Counted from the first letter of the stretch, positions 38,175 to 46,318 are shown. The stretch: DNA of 64,000 nt from Microbispora rosea (GCF_900156315.1 NZ_FTNI01000001.1:310001-374000), one strand, 5' to 3'. The notes: generated by a model from the sequence alone, not told the origin. Numbers and translations are program-made.

Positions 38175-39332
38175 TCAGGCGCTCAGCCGTACGGGCTCGC
38201 CGGCGCCGAGCAGGCCCCGCCGGCGCAGTTCGGGCAGCACGCCCTCGCCGAACCAGAAGGCCTCCTCCAGGTGCGGGTAGCCCGACAGGACGAACTCCTC
38301 CACGCCGAGTGAGGCGTACTCCTCCACGAGGTCGGCGACCTCCGCGTGGCTGCCGACGAGCGCGGTGCCCGCGCCGCCTCGCACCAGGCCGACCCCCGCC
38401 CACAGCCCCGGGTGGATCTCCAGGTCCCTGACCCCACCGCCGCGCGAGCCGCCGCCGGTGCCGCCGCGGAAGCCCTCGTGGAGCGCGAGCATCCGCTGCT
38501 GCCCGACCGACTCGCTGCGGGACAGGACGGTCCGCGCCGACGCGATGTCCTCGGGGGAGATCTGGTCGAGCAGCCGCCCGGCCTCCGCCCACGCCTCCTT
38601 GGAGGTGTCTCTCGTGATCACGTGCAGCCGGATGCCGAAGCGCAGGGTGCGGCCCTCTGCCGCGGCAAGTTCGCGCATCCAGTCGAGCTTGGCCGCGACC
38701 TGGGACGGCGGCTCGCCCCAGGTGAGGTAGACGTCCACGTGCCGGGCCGCGACCGGGCCCGCGGCGGCCGAGGAACCGCCGAAGTACAGCTCGGGCACGG
38801 GGTCGGGCCGCTCGGCGACCGTCGCCCCTTCGACGTCGTAGTAGTCGCCTCGGAAGTCGAACGGGCCGTCCCACGCGCCGCGCACGATCGACAGGAACTC
38901 CGCGGTCCGCGCGTAGCGCTCGTCCTTGCCCAGGTGGTCGCCGAACCGCCGCTGCTCGGCCGTCTCACCGCCGGTCACCACGTTCAGCAGCAGCCGGCCG
39001 CCGGAGAGCCGCTGGTAGGTGGCGGCCATCTGCGCCGCGAGCGTCGGGGACAGCGCCCCCGGCCGGAACGCGACCAGGAACTTCAGCCGGGTCGTCACCT
39101 GGGTCAGCGCGGCGGTGACCAGCCAGGCGTCCTCGCAGTAGGTGCCCGTGGGGGTGAGCACGGCCTCGAACCCGGCCTGTTCGGCCGCGCGGGCCACCTG
39201 GGCGAGGTAGTCGATCGTGGGCGGCCGGAAGGCGGCGGCCGGGGACTGCCCGTGCACGCGGCGCAGGCCGTGCCCGCCGCCGGTGATCGCTCTGCCGTCG
39301 CCCGAGGTGGGCAGGAACCAGTGGAATCTCAT
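38175..39332 (-). CDS. ssuD: FMNH2-dependent alkanesulfonate monooxygenase (SsuD-type)
   Basis: SsuD releases sulfite from alkanesulfonates using reduced flavin and oxygen. The luciferase-like TIM barrel starts MRFHWFLPTSGDGR and includes TGTYCEDAWLVTAALTQ and LLNVVTGGE, as in SsuD. The 385-residue length is normal. A glycine-rich loop (residues about 290-310) disrupts nothing obvious. The ATG overlaps the ssuA stop by 4 nt. No flavin reductase (SsuE) is in the operon, so it must be supplied elsewhere. Confidence 0.9.
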   Translation of the reverse strand: MRFHWFLPTSGDGRAITGGGHGLRRVHGQSPAAAFRPPTIDYLAQVARAAEQAGFEAVLTPTGTYCEDAWLVTAALTQVTTRLKFLVAFRPGALSPTLAAQMAATYQRLSGGRLLLNVVTGGETAEQRRFGDHLGKDERYARTAEFLSIVRGAWDGPFDFRGDYYDVEGATVAERPDPVPELYFGGSSAAAGPVAARHVDVYLTWGEPPSQVAAKLDWMRELAAAEGRTLRFGIRLHVITRDTSKEAWAEAGRLLDQISPEDIASARTVLSRSESVGQQRMLALHEGFRGGTGGGSRGGGVRDLEIHPGLWAGVGLVRGGAGTALVGSHAEVADLVEEYASLGVEEFVLSGYPHLEEAFWFGEGVLPELRRRGLLGAGEPVRLSA

Positions 39333-40321
39333 CGCTGTGCCTTTCTGACGACGTCGTTGAAGCGGTCGTCGACGAACTGGGAGAAGGTGATGGTGCCCGG
39401 CACGAGGCCCTCGGCGGTGAACGCGTCGGCGATCTCCTGTTCGGAGGAGACGACCGAGTCGTCGATCACGACGGGGCTGGCGACGGCGTTGGCGACGGCC
39501 GCGTCCGCCACCTCGACCGGCAGGCCCGTCTCCTGCGCCCACACTTTCGCCCACTCGTCCAGGTGGGTGGCGGCCCAGTTCCGCGCCTTGGCGAGCCGGG
39601 TGAGGAAGTCGCCGATCGCGGCCCGCCTGCCCGCGTCGTCGAGCGCGGCGGGAGCGGCGACCTGGAAGCCCAGGCCGTTGACGATGCCCGCGCCGTCGAC
39701 CAGGAGCCGGGCCTTGTGCTGGATCTCGGCCTGTGAGGTGAAAGGATCCCAGATGGCCCAGGCGTCGACGGTGCCGGACGAGAACGCCGCCAGGGCGTCG
39801 GCGGGCTGGAGATACTGCGGCTGGATGTCCTTGAACGACAGCCCCTCCTTCTTCAGGACCGCCAGCAGGTGGTAATGGGCCGAGCTGCCCTTCGCCACCG
39901 CGATCTTCCTGCCCTTGAGCTGCGCGGGCGAGGTGATCGCGGACCCGTCGGGGACGACGATCGCCGATCCCTTGGCGCTCTGCCGGTACGCCGCCACGAT
40001 CTTGATCTTCGAGCCGGAGGCGGCGGCGAAGACGGGCGGGGTGTTGCCCACGCCGCCGATGTCGACCGCGCCCGCGTTGACCGCCTCCAGCAGGGGGGGT
40101 CCGGAGGTGAACTGCGACCACGTGATCGCGTAGGAGGTGCCGTCGAGCAGCCCCGCGGCCTTGAGAAGGGCCTGCGACCCGGCCTTCTGGTCGCCGACCC
40201 GGAGGGTGACGCGGCCCGCGGCCTGACCGTCCTTCCCCCCGGACGTGCCCTGTCCCGTCGAGGCGCAGGCCGTGGCGGCCGCCAGGACGATCAGCAGCGC
40301 GGCGAGCGGTCTCCTGGTCAT
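39329..40321 (-). CDS. ssuA: Sulfonate ABC transporter substrate-binding lipoprotein
   Basis: This NMT1/SsuA-family binding protein captures aliphatic sulfonates. A lipobox-like ATAC ends the signal peptide near residue 20. The core starts with VTLRVGDQKAGSQALLKAAGLL and YAITWSQFTSGPPLLEAVNAGAVDIGGVGNTPP, the classic sulfonate-binding pattern. ATG 40321 overlaps the ssuB stop (4 nt) and gives 330 residues; an upstream frame extension lacks conservation. Confidence 0.92.
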   Translation of the reverse strand: MTRRPLAALLIVLAAATACASTGQGTSGGKDGQAAGRVTLRVGDQKAGSQALLKAAGLLDGTSYAITWSQFTSGPPLLEAVNAGAVDIGGVGNTPPVFAAASGSKIKIVAAYRQSAKGSAIVVPDGSAITSPAQLKGRKIAVAKGSSAHYHLLAVLKKEGLSFKDIQPQYLQPADALAAFSSGTVDAWAIWDPFTSQAEIQHKARLLVDGAGIVNGLGFQVAAPAALDDAGRRAAIGDFLTRLAKARNWAATHLDEWAKVWAQETGLPVEVADAAVANAVASPVVIDDSVVSSEQEIADAFTAEGLVPGTITFSQFVDDRFNDVVRKAQR

Positions 40322-41103
40322 GCGGGTCCTTCCGGGGTGACGCCCAGCGCGGACAGCAGGGCGGCGCGCAGGGTGAGCAGGTCGGGGTGGTCGCGGTGCC
40401 GGGGGCGCGGCGCGGCGACGGTCCACTCGTGCGCGAGGCGCCCGCCGTCGAGCACCAGAACCCGGTCGGCCAGCAGCAGCGCCTCGTCCACGTCATGGGT
40501 CACCAGCAGCACGGCCGGGCCGTGCGCCGCCCACAGGTCGAGCACAAGGCGGTGCACGGTGATGCGGGTCAGCGCGTCGAGCGCGCTGAACGGCTCGTCG
40601 AGCAGCAGCAGCCCCGGCTCGCGGACGAGCGCGCGGGCCAGGCTCGCCCGCTGCGCCTCGCCGCCGGACAACGTCAGCGGCCATGCCCGCGCGCGGTCGG
40701 TCAGGCCCACCTCGGCCAGCGCCGCCTCCGCCCGGCCGGCCGGGTCGGGCCCGTTCAGGCCGAGCGTGAGGTTGTCGCGCACCCGCTTCCACGGCACCAG
40801 CCGCGGCTCCTGGAAGGCCACGGCCACCGAGCCGTCCACCTTCAGGCCGCCCTCGACCTCCTCGTCCAGGCCGGCGAGCGCGCGCAGCAGCGTGGACTTG
40901 CCCGAGCCGCTGCGGCCGAGGAGCGCGACGAACTCGCCGCGCCGGATCGTCAGGTCGAGGCCGTCGAGCACGGTGCGGTCGCCGAAGCGCCGGGTGAGCC
41001 CGCGCACGGTGGCCACCACCGGGGCGGTCACCGTGTCGTACACCGTGTCGTTCACCGGGGCGTGCACGGTTTCATTCACCGGGACAGGAACTCGCGTCGC
41101 CAT
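40318..41103 (-). CDS. ssuB: Sulfonate ABC transporter ATP-binding protein
   Basis: The ATPase has Walker A GRSGSGKST, Q-loop AFQEPRLVPW, signature LSGGEAQRASLARAL and Walker B LLLLDEPFSALD. The first ~28 residues are a repetitive Val/Asn/Thr tail (V-N-E-T-V, V-N-D-T-V, Y-D-T-V) not found in the fold; it overlaps ssuC by 28 nt. The start may therefore be later, but ATG 41103 is the best visible one. 261 residues. Confidence 0.92.
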   Translation of the reverse strand: MATRVPVPVNETVHAPVNDTVYDTVTAPVVATVRGLTRRFGDRTVLDGLDLTIRRGEFVALLGRSGSGKSTLLRALAGLDEEVEGGLKVDGSVAVAFQEPRLVPWKRVRDNLTLGLNGPDPAGRAEAALAEVGLTDRARAWPLTLSGGEAQRASLARALVREPGLLLLDEPFSALDALTRITVHRLVLDLWAAHGPAVLLVTHDVDEALLLADRVLVLDGGRLAHEWTVAAPRPRHRDHPDLLTLRAALLSALGVTPEGPA

Positions 41104-41921
41104 ACCAGCGCCCTCCTCTCCAGGAGCCGGACCAGGGCGTCGGTGAGCAGGCCGAGCGCGCTGTAGACGAGCAGGCCGACCACGATCACGTCGGTGCGCA
41201 GGAACTCCCGCGCGTCGTTGATCATGTAGCCGAGGCCGGCGTCGGCGTTCACCTGCTCGGCCACGATCAGCGCCAGCCAGGCCACCCCGAGGCTCTGCCG
41301 CAGCCCGACGAGCGTCTGGGGGAGCGCGCCGGGCAGCACGATGTGCCGTACAAGCGCGGTCCGGCCGAGCCGCAGCGTCCGGGCGACCTCGGCGAGCTTG
41401 CCGTCCACGCCCCGGATGCCCGCGAACGTGTTGAGGTAGAGCGGGAAGGAGACGGCGAGCGCCACCAGCAGCACCTTGGGCGTCTCCCCGATTCCGAACC
41501 AGAGGATGAACAGCGGGATCAGGCCGAAGAACGGCAGCGCCCGGAGCATCTGCATGATCGGGTCAACGGCGTTCTCGCCGGTCCGGCTCAGCCCGGCGAC
41601 CAGCGCGAGGCCGACGCCCGCGACCGCTCCGGCGGCGAAGCCGAGGAGCACCCGTTCGAGGGACACCGCGATCGCCGTGGGCAGCGTCCCCGAGCCCACC
41701 AGGTCGAGCGCGGTCACGGCGATCTGCGACGGGGCGGCGAGCAATCGGGCGGGCAGCAGCCCGAGCACGCTGGCGAGTTGCCACAGCAGCACGACGACGA
41801 GGGGGCTGACCCATCTGTGCCACCCCCTCCACGGGCCGCGGGCCGAGGCGGAGCGGGGACGCGGCCGGGGATCCGCCCGGACCGCGCTCCGTAACTCGCC
41901 CTGGAGTTCGACGACGGACAT
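41076..41921 (-). CDS. ssuC: Sulfonate ABC transporter permease
   Basis: The permease has about six membrane spans and the BPD motif ARTLRLGRTALVRHIVLPGALPQTLVGLRQ. ATG 41921 has GAGG about 9 nt upstream on the minus strand; GTG 41927 is an in-frame alternative two codons earlier. It is the first gene of the minus-strand operon ssuC-ssuB-ssuA-ssuD. A TCCTA/TAGGA palindrome lies about 55 nt upstream. Confidence 0.92.
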   Translation of the reverse strand: MSVVELQGELRSAVRADPRPRPRSASARGPWRGWHRWVSPLVVVLLWQLASVLGLLPARLLAAPSQIAVTALDLVGSGTLPTAIAVSLERVLLGFAAGAVAGVGLALVAGLSRTGENAVDPIMQMLRALPFFGLIPLFILWFGIGETPKVLLVALAVSFPLYLNTFAGIRGVDGKLAEVARTLRLGRTALVRHIVLPGALPQTLVGLRQSLGVAWLALIVAEQVNADAGLGYMINDAREFLRTDVIVVGLLVYSALGLLTDALVRLLERRALVWRREFLSR

Positions 41922-41974
41922 GGACACACCTCGCTGTTGACGACGGAGGATTCGCCACCAGGGTTGCCCACATT

Positions 41975-41993
41975 TCCTACCAAGTCAATAGGA
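41975..41993. promoter_or_regulatory. Candidate operator/promoter of the ssu operon
   Basis: TCCTA and TAGGA flank 9 nt (CCAAGTCAA). On the minus strand this reads TCCTATTGACTTGGTAGGA, so a -35-like TTGACT lies inside the palindrome. Similar sequences occur, as I recall, upstream of actinobacterial sulfonate uptake genes. Confidence 0.5.
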
Positions 41994-42000
41994 TTATGCC

Positions 42001-42960
42001 TCAGGACGCCGAGGCGCGAGCGGCGCGGGCGATCAGCGCACGCAGATACGCCCGCAGTTCCGGCGGCTCGTGCACCTCGAACTCGCAGCCGAGCATGAGC
42101 AGACGCGACGCGAGCCACTCCAGGGTGTCGGCCCGTCCGCGCAGGCGGCAGCTGTGGTCGTCGATCGGTTCGACGCTCCCCGCGGCGGCGCCGAGCCGCT
42201 GTGCCGCCTGTCCCGCCGGCAGGCGCAGGGTCGCCACCACCTCGTAGACCGGTGCGGACGAGTACAGCTTGGCCGCGACGAACTCGGCCGGGTCCTGGTC
42301 CGGCGGCACCCGGGCCGGGAACCGTACGCCTGTCGCGTGAGGGTCGCCGATCCGGTCGGCACGGAAGATCCGCCAGTCGTCTCGATCGTTGTCGTATGCC
42401 AGCAGGTACCACCGGCGTCCGGCCGCGACCAGGCGGTAGGGCTCGGTCAGGCGCCTGGTCTCGGCGCCGTCGCCCGACCGGTAGGCGAAGCGCAGCCGCT
42501 CGCGGTTGGCGGCGGCCCCGGCGAGCACCACCAGGGTCCGCGGGTCGACGGGCGCCTCGGCTCCGGCGAGCATAGGCACCGTGGCGGCGGCGAGCGCGCC
42601 CACCCGGTGCCGCAGCCGGGACGGCAGCACCTGCTCCAGCTTGGCCAGGGCGCGCACGGACGCCTCGTCGATGCCCTCCACCGGATGCGCGGCGGCCGTG
42701 CGCAGGCCGACGGCGATGGCCACCGCCTCCTCGTCGTCCAGCAGCAGGGGCGGCATGGCCGCGCCCGCGGCGAGCCGGTAACCGCCCACCGCGCCCATCG
42801 TGGCCTGGACCGGATATCCCAGCTCGCGCAGGCGGTCGACGTCGCGGCGGATGGTCCGGGGGCTGACCTCCAGACGCTCGGCCAGCTCGCTTCCCGGCCA
42901 CTCGCGGGGCGTCTGCAGCAGCGACAGCAGAGCGAGCAACCGTGCGGACATGTCACCCAT
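42001..42960 (-). CDS. WYL-domain transcriptional regulator (YafY/DeoR-like HTH)
   Basis: An N-terminal HTH_11 domain (LLALLSLLQTPREWPGSELAERLEVSPRTIRRDVDRL) is followed by a WYL domain (ETRRLTEPYRLVAAGRRWYLLAYDNDRDDWRIFRADRI) and a C-terminal WCX-like extension. Such proteins usually repress or activate an adjacent gene on binding a ligand. I use ATG 42960; ATG 42972 and ATG 42951 are alternatives. It is divergent from the epoxide hydrolase, with a palindrome in the gap. Confidence 0.9.
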   Translation of the reverse strand: MGDMSARLLALLSLLQTPREWPGSELAERLEVSPRTIRRDVDRLRELGYPVQATMGAVGGYRLAAGAAMPPLLLDDEEAVAIAVGLRTAAAHPVEGIDEASVRALAKLEQVLPSRLRHRVGALAAATVPMLAGAEAPVDPRTLVVLAGAAANRERLRFAYRSGDGAETRRLTEPYRLVAAGRRWYLLAYDNDRDDWRIFRADRIGDPHATGVRFPARVPPDQDPAEFVAAKLYSSAPVYEVVATLRLPAGQAAQRLGAAAGSVEPIDDHSCRLRGRADTLEWLASRLLMLGCEFEVHEPPELRAYLRALIARAARASAS

Positions 42961-42983
42961 GGCGCCAAGCATGCCCGGTCATC

Positions 42984-43002
42984 TAGGTCAGGTCATGACC
43001 TA
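42984..43002. promoter_or_regulatory. Candidate WYL-regulator operator
   Basis: TAGGTCA and TGACCTA flank GGTCA; the inner AGGTCATGACCT (42990-43001) is itself a perfect 12-bp palindrome. It lies between the divergent regulator and epoxide hydrolase genes. Confidence 0.55.
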
Positions 43003-43050
43003 CATGGCCTCTAGCGTCGATTTCGTCAGCGCGACCGCCGGGGGAGAGAC

Positions 43051-44184
43051 ATGAGCACCGAGATCCGCCCATTCCGCATTGAGATCGCTACCGCCGACCT
43101 GGACGACCTGAACGACCGGCTGGACCGCGCCCGGTGGCCCCGTGAGCTGCCCGGCGAGGGATGGAGCCGCGGCGTCCCCGGCGCCTTCCTCCGGGAGCTC
43201 GCCCGCTACTGGCGCCAGGAGTACGACTGGCGCGGGCACGAGGCGCGGCTGAACGAGTTTCCGCAGTTCATGACCGAGATCGACGGTCAGGACATCCACT
43301 TCCTGCACGTGCGGTCGGCCGAGCCCGGCGCCCTGCCGCTCGTCCTCACGCACGGCTGGCCGAACTCGTTCCTGGAGTTCACCGAGCTCGTCGACCGGCT
43401 CACCGACCCCGGTGCGTACGGCGGCGACCCCGCCCGGGCGTTCCACGTCGTGGTGCCCTCCCTGCCGGGCTTCGGATTCTCCGCGCCGCCGCGCGGCACC
43501 GGCTGGACCGCGGCGCGCGTGGCGCGGATCTGGGTCGAGCTGATGCGTCGTCTCGGCTACGAGCGGTACGGCGCGCAGGGCGGGGACTTCGGGGCCTACG
43601 TCGCCCCGGAGGTGGCCAAGGCGGCGCCGGACGACGTCGTCGGCGTTTACGTCATCAGCGGTCTCGGCTTCCCCTCGGAGAAGGACCTTCCGGAGATGAC
43701 CGAGGACGAGCGGGCGGCCTACGCCCGGCTGATGGAACAGGACTGGATGAACGGCGTCGACCACCACGGGCTGCTGCGGGCGGCGCCGCAGACGTTCACG
43801 TACGGCTGGCACGACTCACCGGTCGCGGCGCTGGCCTGGATGATCCAGAAGTTCCACGAGTTCAACGCCTCCGGCAGGCCTCTCGATGAGGTGATCGACC
43901 GGGATCTGTTCCTGACCAACGTGAGTCTGTACTGGTTCACCGGGACGTTCGGGACGTCGGCCTGGCCGTACTACGAGAGCACCGGCTTCGGCTGGCCCGA
44001 GGGCCAGACGGTCGCGCCGACCGGCGTGTACAGCGGACCGCCCGGCATCCGCCGGCTCGCGGAGCGGCACAACACCATCCTCCACTGGCCGGAGGACAAC
44101 CCGGGCGGCCACCACTTCATCGCCATGGACCAGCCGGATCACCTCGCCGCCGACATCCGCGCGTTCTTCGCCAAGGTGGGCTGA
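43051..44184 (+). CDS. Epoxide hydrolase (microsomal-type, EHN domain)
   Basis: This alpha/beta-hydrolase opens epoxides to diols. The N-terminal EHN domain (residues about 5-115) precedes the core with HGWP (101-104, oxyanion hole), nucleophile D179 in QGGDFGA, and the C-terminal histidine in GGHHFIAMDQP (H354/H355). The length (377) is typical. ATG 43051 follows GGGGGAGAG. Probably controlled by the divergent WYL regulator; the natural substrate is unknown. Confidence 0.92.
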   Translation: MSTEIRPFRIEIATADLDDLNDRLDRARWPRELPGEGWSRGVPGAFLRELARYWRQEYDWRGHEARLNEFPQFMTEIDGQDIHFLHVRSAEPGALPLVLTHGWPNSFLEFTELVDRLTDPGAYGGDPARAFHVVVPSLPGFGFSAPPRGTGWTAARVARIWVELMRRLGYERYGAQGGDFGAYVAPEVAKAAPDDVVGVYVISGLGFPSEKDLPEMTEDERAAYARLMEQDWMNGVDHHGLLRAAPQTFTYGWHDSPVAALAWMIQKFHEFNASGRPLDEVIDRDLFLTNVSLYWFTGTFGTSAWPYYESTGFGWPEGQTVAPTGVYSGPPGIRRLAERHNTILHWPEDNPGGHHFIAMDQPDHLAADIRAFFAKVG

Positions 44185-44217
44185 CCAGCGCGGACCGGCG
44201 GCGTCGTCACCACCAGG

Positions 44218-44814
44218 TCAGCTCGTGCCGGGAATGGTGACGTTCTGCTCCTTGAACCCGTAGCCGGTCTTCGAGGCGTCGCGCTGCAGGCCCGCCATCG
44301 AGCTGTTGCCCGCGGCGATGTCGGCCGGCGTGGCGGTGCCGTTCTGCAGCTTTCCGGTCAGCGCGGAGAACTGGTTGCTCACGCCCTGCACGGCCCTGCA
44401 CAACGTCGGATTGGCCGCGGCGAAGCCCCTGGCGACCTTCAGCTGGTGCAGGGCGAAGGCGCCGGCGATCGCGGCCTTCGCGATCGTGCGCTTGCGCTTG
44501 TCCGCTCCGGCCCTGAAGCCGCCGCTGCGCAGCGGTTTGTAGATGTAGCGGTGGAAGGCGCCGAGCGCGAGACCCGCGTGCAGCGCGAACCGGGTCTTGG
44601 CGAACTTCCTGGCGTTGCCGCCGGTCGGGCACGGCGAGTTGTACTCGGTCTCGGCCGCGGTCGGCGTCGCGAGCGCCGCCGGGCCGGCCGCGGCGGCGCC
44701 CCCGGACACCGGGACGGCGGTGGTCGTGCCGCCGCCGCAGCCGACGAGCAGTGCCGTCATCAGCACGGCCGCCGCCGCGAGCGCGGTAAGGGACCGAACA
44801 GTTCGTGCAGCCAT
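44218..44814 (-). CDS. Lipoprotein of unknown function
   Basis: A lipobox LLVGC near residue 25 predicts a surface lipoprotein. The mature part begins with a low-complexity Gly/Thr/Ala stretch, followed by a helical, Lys/Arg-rich domain (FAKTRFALHAGLALGAFHRYIY, then KRKRTIAKAAIAGAFALHQLK) that contains one late Cys and one early Cys. I do not recognise the family. ATG 44814 follows GGGGG. The 5' side holds a 15-bp repeat array. It is convergent with the epoxide hydrolase. Confidence 0.82.
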   Translation of the reverse strand: MAARTVRSLTALAAAAVLMTALLVGCGGGTTTAVPVSGGAAAAGPAALATPTAAETEYNSPCPTGGNARKFAKTRFALHAGLALGAFHRYIYKPLRSGGFRAGADKRKRTIAKAAIAGAFALHQLKVARGFAAANPTLCRAVQGVSNQFSALTGKLQNGTATPADIAAGNSSMAGLQRDASKTGYGFKEQNVTIPGTS

Positions 44815-44831
44815 CGTTTTCCCCCTGTGCC

Positions 44832-44922
44832 CCGGATCCTGTGACCCCCGGATCCTGTGACCCCGTGCCTGTCGACCCGTGCCTGTGGACCCCGTGCCTG
44901 TGGACCCCGTGCCTGTGGACCC
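44832..44922. repeat. 15-bp repeat array upstream of the lipoprotein gene
   Basis: Two CCGGATCCTGTGACC units and three perfect CGTGCCTGTGGACCC units (44878-44922), plus a shortened one, run head to tail. They occupy the 5' untranslated or promoter region of the minus-strand lipoprotein gene. Read in frame upstream they would encode G-S-T-G-T repeats, so a longer protein form cannot be fully excluded. Confidence 0.8.
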
Positions 44923-45490
44923 TGCGGTTCCGCGGCGCACCGCCCTTGATCACCCCGGGCCCGCGCACCGTATGGCGTCCCGAATCCGGGCCGTCGCGTG
45001 TGTGTGATCGGCGCCCTTCGCCGCGGCGCTCACCGAGCCGCGGATGTCGCGGGGCCATGCCGGCCTCCAACGCGAGGGCGTTCTGGACGACGGTTGCCGC
45101 CCAGGCGGCGAGTATGCGGGCTTTTGCCGGGTCGGGGCGCTTTCCATGCCGCGGCGGGACGGACATTTTGGGGCAGCCGCACGGTTGGCATGGCGAAAGC
45201 GGGAGAAGCGGGCCAATTCGCCGGGAGAATCGGGCCTTGCCCGGTCCGGCGCATCGGGGGGACGTAGATCCCGCGTCGGCGGAAAGCCGGGGCCGGGCCA
45301 TTCGGGGGCCGGCCCCGGTCCGTCTTTCATCGATCCCCGTCAATCGCCGTATCCGGATTCGCATCGGATTTTCCCTGGATCATGCGCGATGGCGGGCGTT
45401 GGGCTGGACGCCTCCCGGAGGCGATTCGGACAATGAGGGGGAAACAGCCCGATCCGCCGCGTTGCGGCTTGATCGAGAGGGAGAAGGGCC
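44923..45490. other. Intergenic region before the cysteine-rich peptide gene
   Basis: I see no convincing gene in this stretch. Open frames on both strands are Arg/Pro-rich shadows without ribosome sites or family motifs. The last 200 nt are richer in A and T than the surroundings and probably hold the promoter of the peptide gene, but no clear -35/-10 pair stands out. Confidence 0.5.
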
Positions 45491-45724
45491 ATGCGAGGTG
45501 GGCGAATCAGCATGATCGTCGGCTCGGCGCTGCTCGGCACGATCGCGCTCTGGCCGGCCGCGGCGTCTCCGGCGTCGGCGGGCACGGGTGGCGCGACCAT
45601 CGCGCAGGCGGCTCCCGGTGATTCGTACGCGAAGCCGAAGCCGCCTAAGTGCACTTATCGATGCACAAACCACCGTAAGTTCAAATGCTGTCCCAAGTGC
45701 ACGCGAGTTGCGGGGAAATGCTAG
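45491..45724 (+). CDS. Secreted cationic six-cysteine peptide (novel, knottin/defensin-like pattern)
   Basis: The 77-residue product has a signal peptide with cleavage predicted after A-S-A (residue 30). The ~47-residue mature part has about 10 Lys/Arg and one Asp. Its six cysteines (C54, C58, C66, C67, C70, C77) follow C-x3-C-x7-CC-x2-C-x6-C, the C-C-CC-C-C framework of inhibitor-cystine-knot peptides, and the last residue is Cys. ATG 45491 follows AGGGAG by 7 nt. The Cys-rich part uses AT-richer codons (ACT, TAT, ACA, AAA, TGT) than neighbours, hinting at transfer. No modification or immunity gene is adjacent. Antimicrobial or toxin role is an inference. Confidence 0.75.
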   Translation: MRGGRISMIVGSALLGTIALWPAAASPASAGTGGATIAQAAPGDSYAKPKPPKCTYRCTNHRKFKCCPKCTRVAGKC

Positions 45725-45820
45725 GGAGTGTCGCGACGCGACCTAGAAGGTAATCCCTGCCGGGGCAGCCCCCGGAGGCCGTCGGCGCGCTATCCGGTCA
45801 TCTGCCATTCGCTCCGAATC

Positions 45821-45861
45821 CGCCTCGAATTCGATCTGAATTTCGATCCGAATTCGAGGCG
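45821..45861. terminator. 13-bp perfect hairpin after the peptide gene
   Basis: CGCCTCGAATTCG (45821-45833) and CGAATTCGAGGCG (45849-45861) form a perfect stem with a 15-nt loop. It lies about 100 nt after the peptide stop and could end that transcript; it has no U-tract. The remainder of 45725-46051 shows no gene. Confidence 0.6.
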
Positions 45862-46051
45862 ATTCCACGCACCGCCGTGGCGGCGCCGGCTGCCGTATCG
45901 CCGGAGGGGCGGCGGGGCGGGCGGCGGGGTCGTGGCCCGCGCTCCGGGCTATGCTCACCCGGGACGACACCGGGGGACGACCCCCGGACCCGCAGGCGCG
46001 GTCAGGTGATCCTCTGCTGCGGGTTGCCCGACCGGCCCGGGGGAGGGGCGC

Positions 46052-46318
46052 ATGGCGGTTCTGATCGACCGGCCGAACTGGCCGGGACCGCGGGGCCTGC
46101 TGTGGTCCCACCTGGTCAGCGATTCCTCCCTGGAGGAACTGCACGACTTCGCCCGCCTGCTCGGCGTGCCCGAGCGGGCCTTCGACCGGGACCACTACGA
46201 CGTGCCGGAGACGGTCTACGACCGGGCCGTGCTCCTCGGCGCCGAGCCCGTCGGCAGCCAGGAACTGGTGCGCCGCCTGCGCGAGTCGGGCCTGCGCCGC
46301 CCGAAGACCCGCATCTGA
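46052..46318 (+). CDS. DUF4031 domain protein
   Basis: The 88-residue protein begins M-A-V-L-I-D-R-P-N-W and contains WSHLVSDSSLEELHDFARLLGVP and HYDVPE, the hallmark text of DUF4031. Function unknown; His and Asp positions suggest metal binding or nuclease-like chemistry, unproven. A strong GGGGGAGGGG lies upstream of the ATG. It converges on an HD-domain gene, a neighbour commonly seen with DUF4031. Confidence 0.88.
   Translation: MAVLIDRPNWPGPRGLLWSHLVSDSSLEELHDFARLLGVPERAFDRDHYDVPETVYDRAVLLGAEPVGSQELVRRLRESGLRRPKTRI

Noticed and set aside
44950-45330. Minus-strand 126-codon frame before the cysteine-rich peptide
   Set aside because: It is Pro/Arg-rich, has no ribosome site and no recognisable fold; I treat the region as non-coding.
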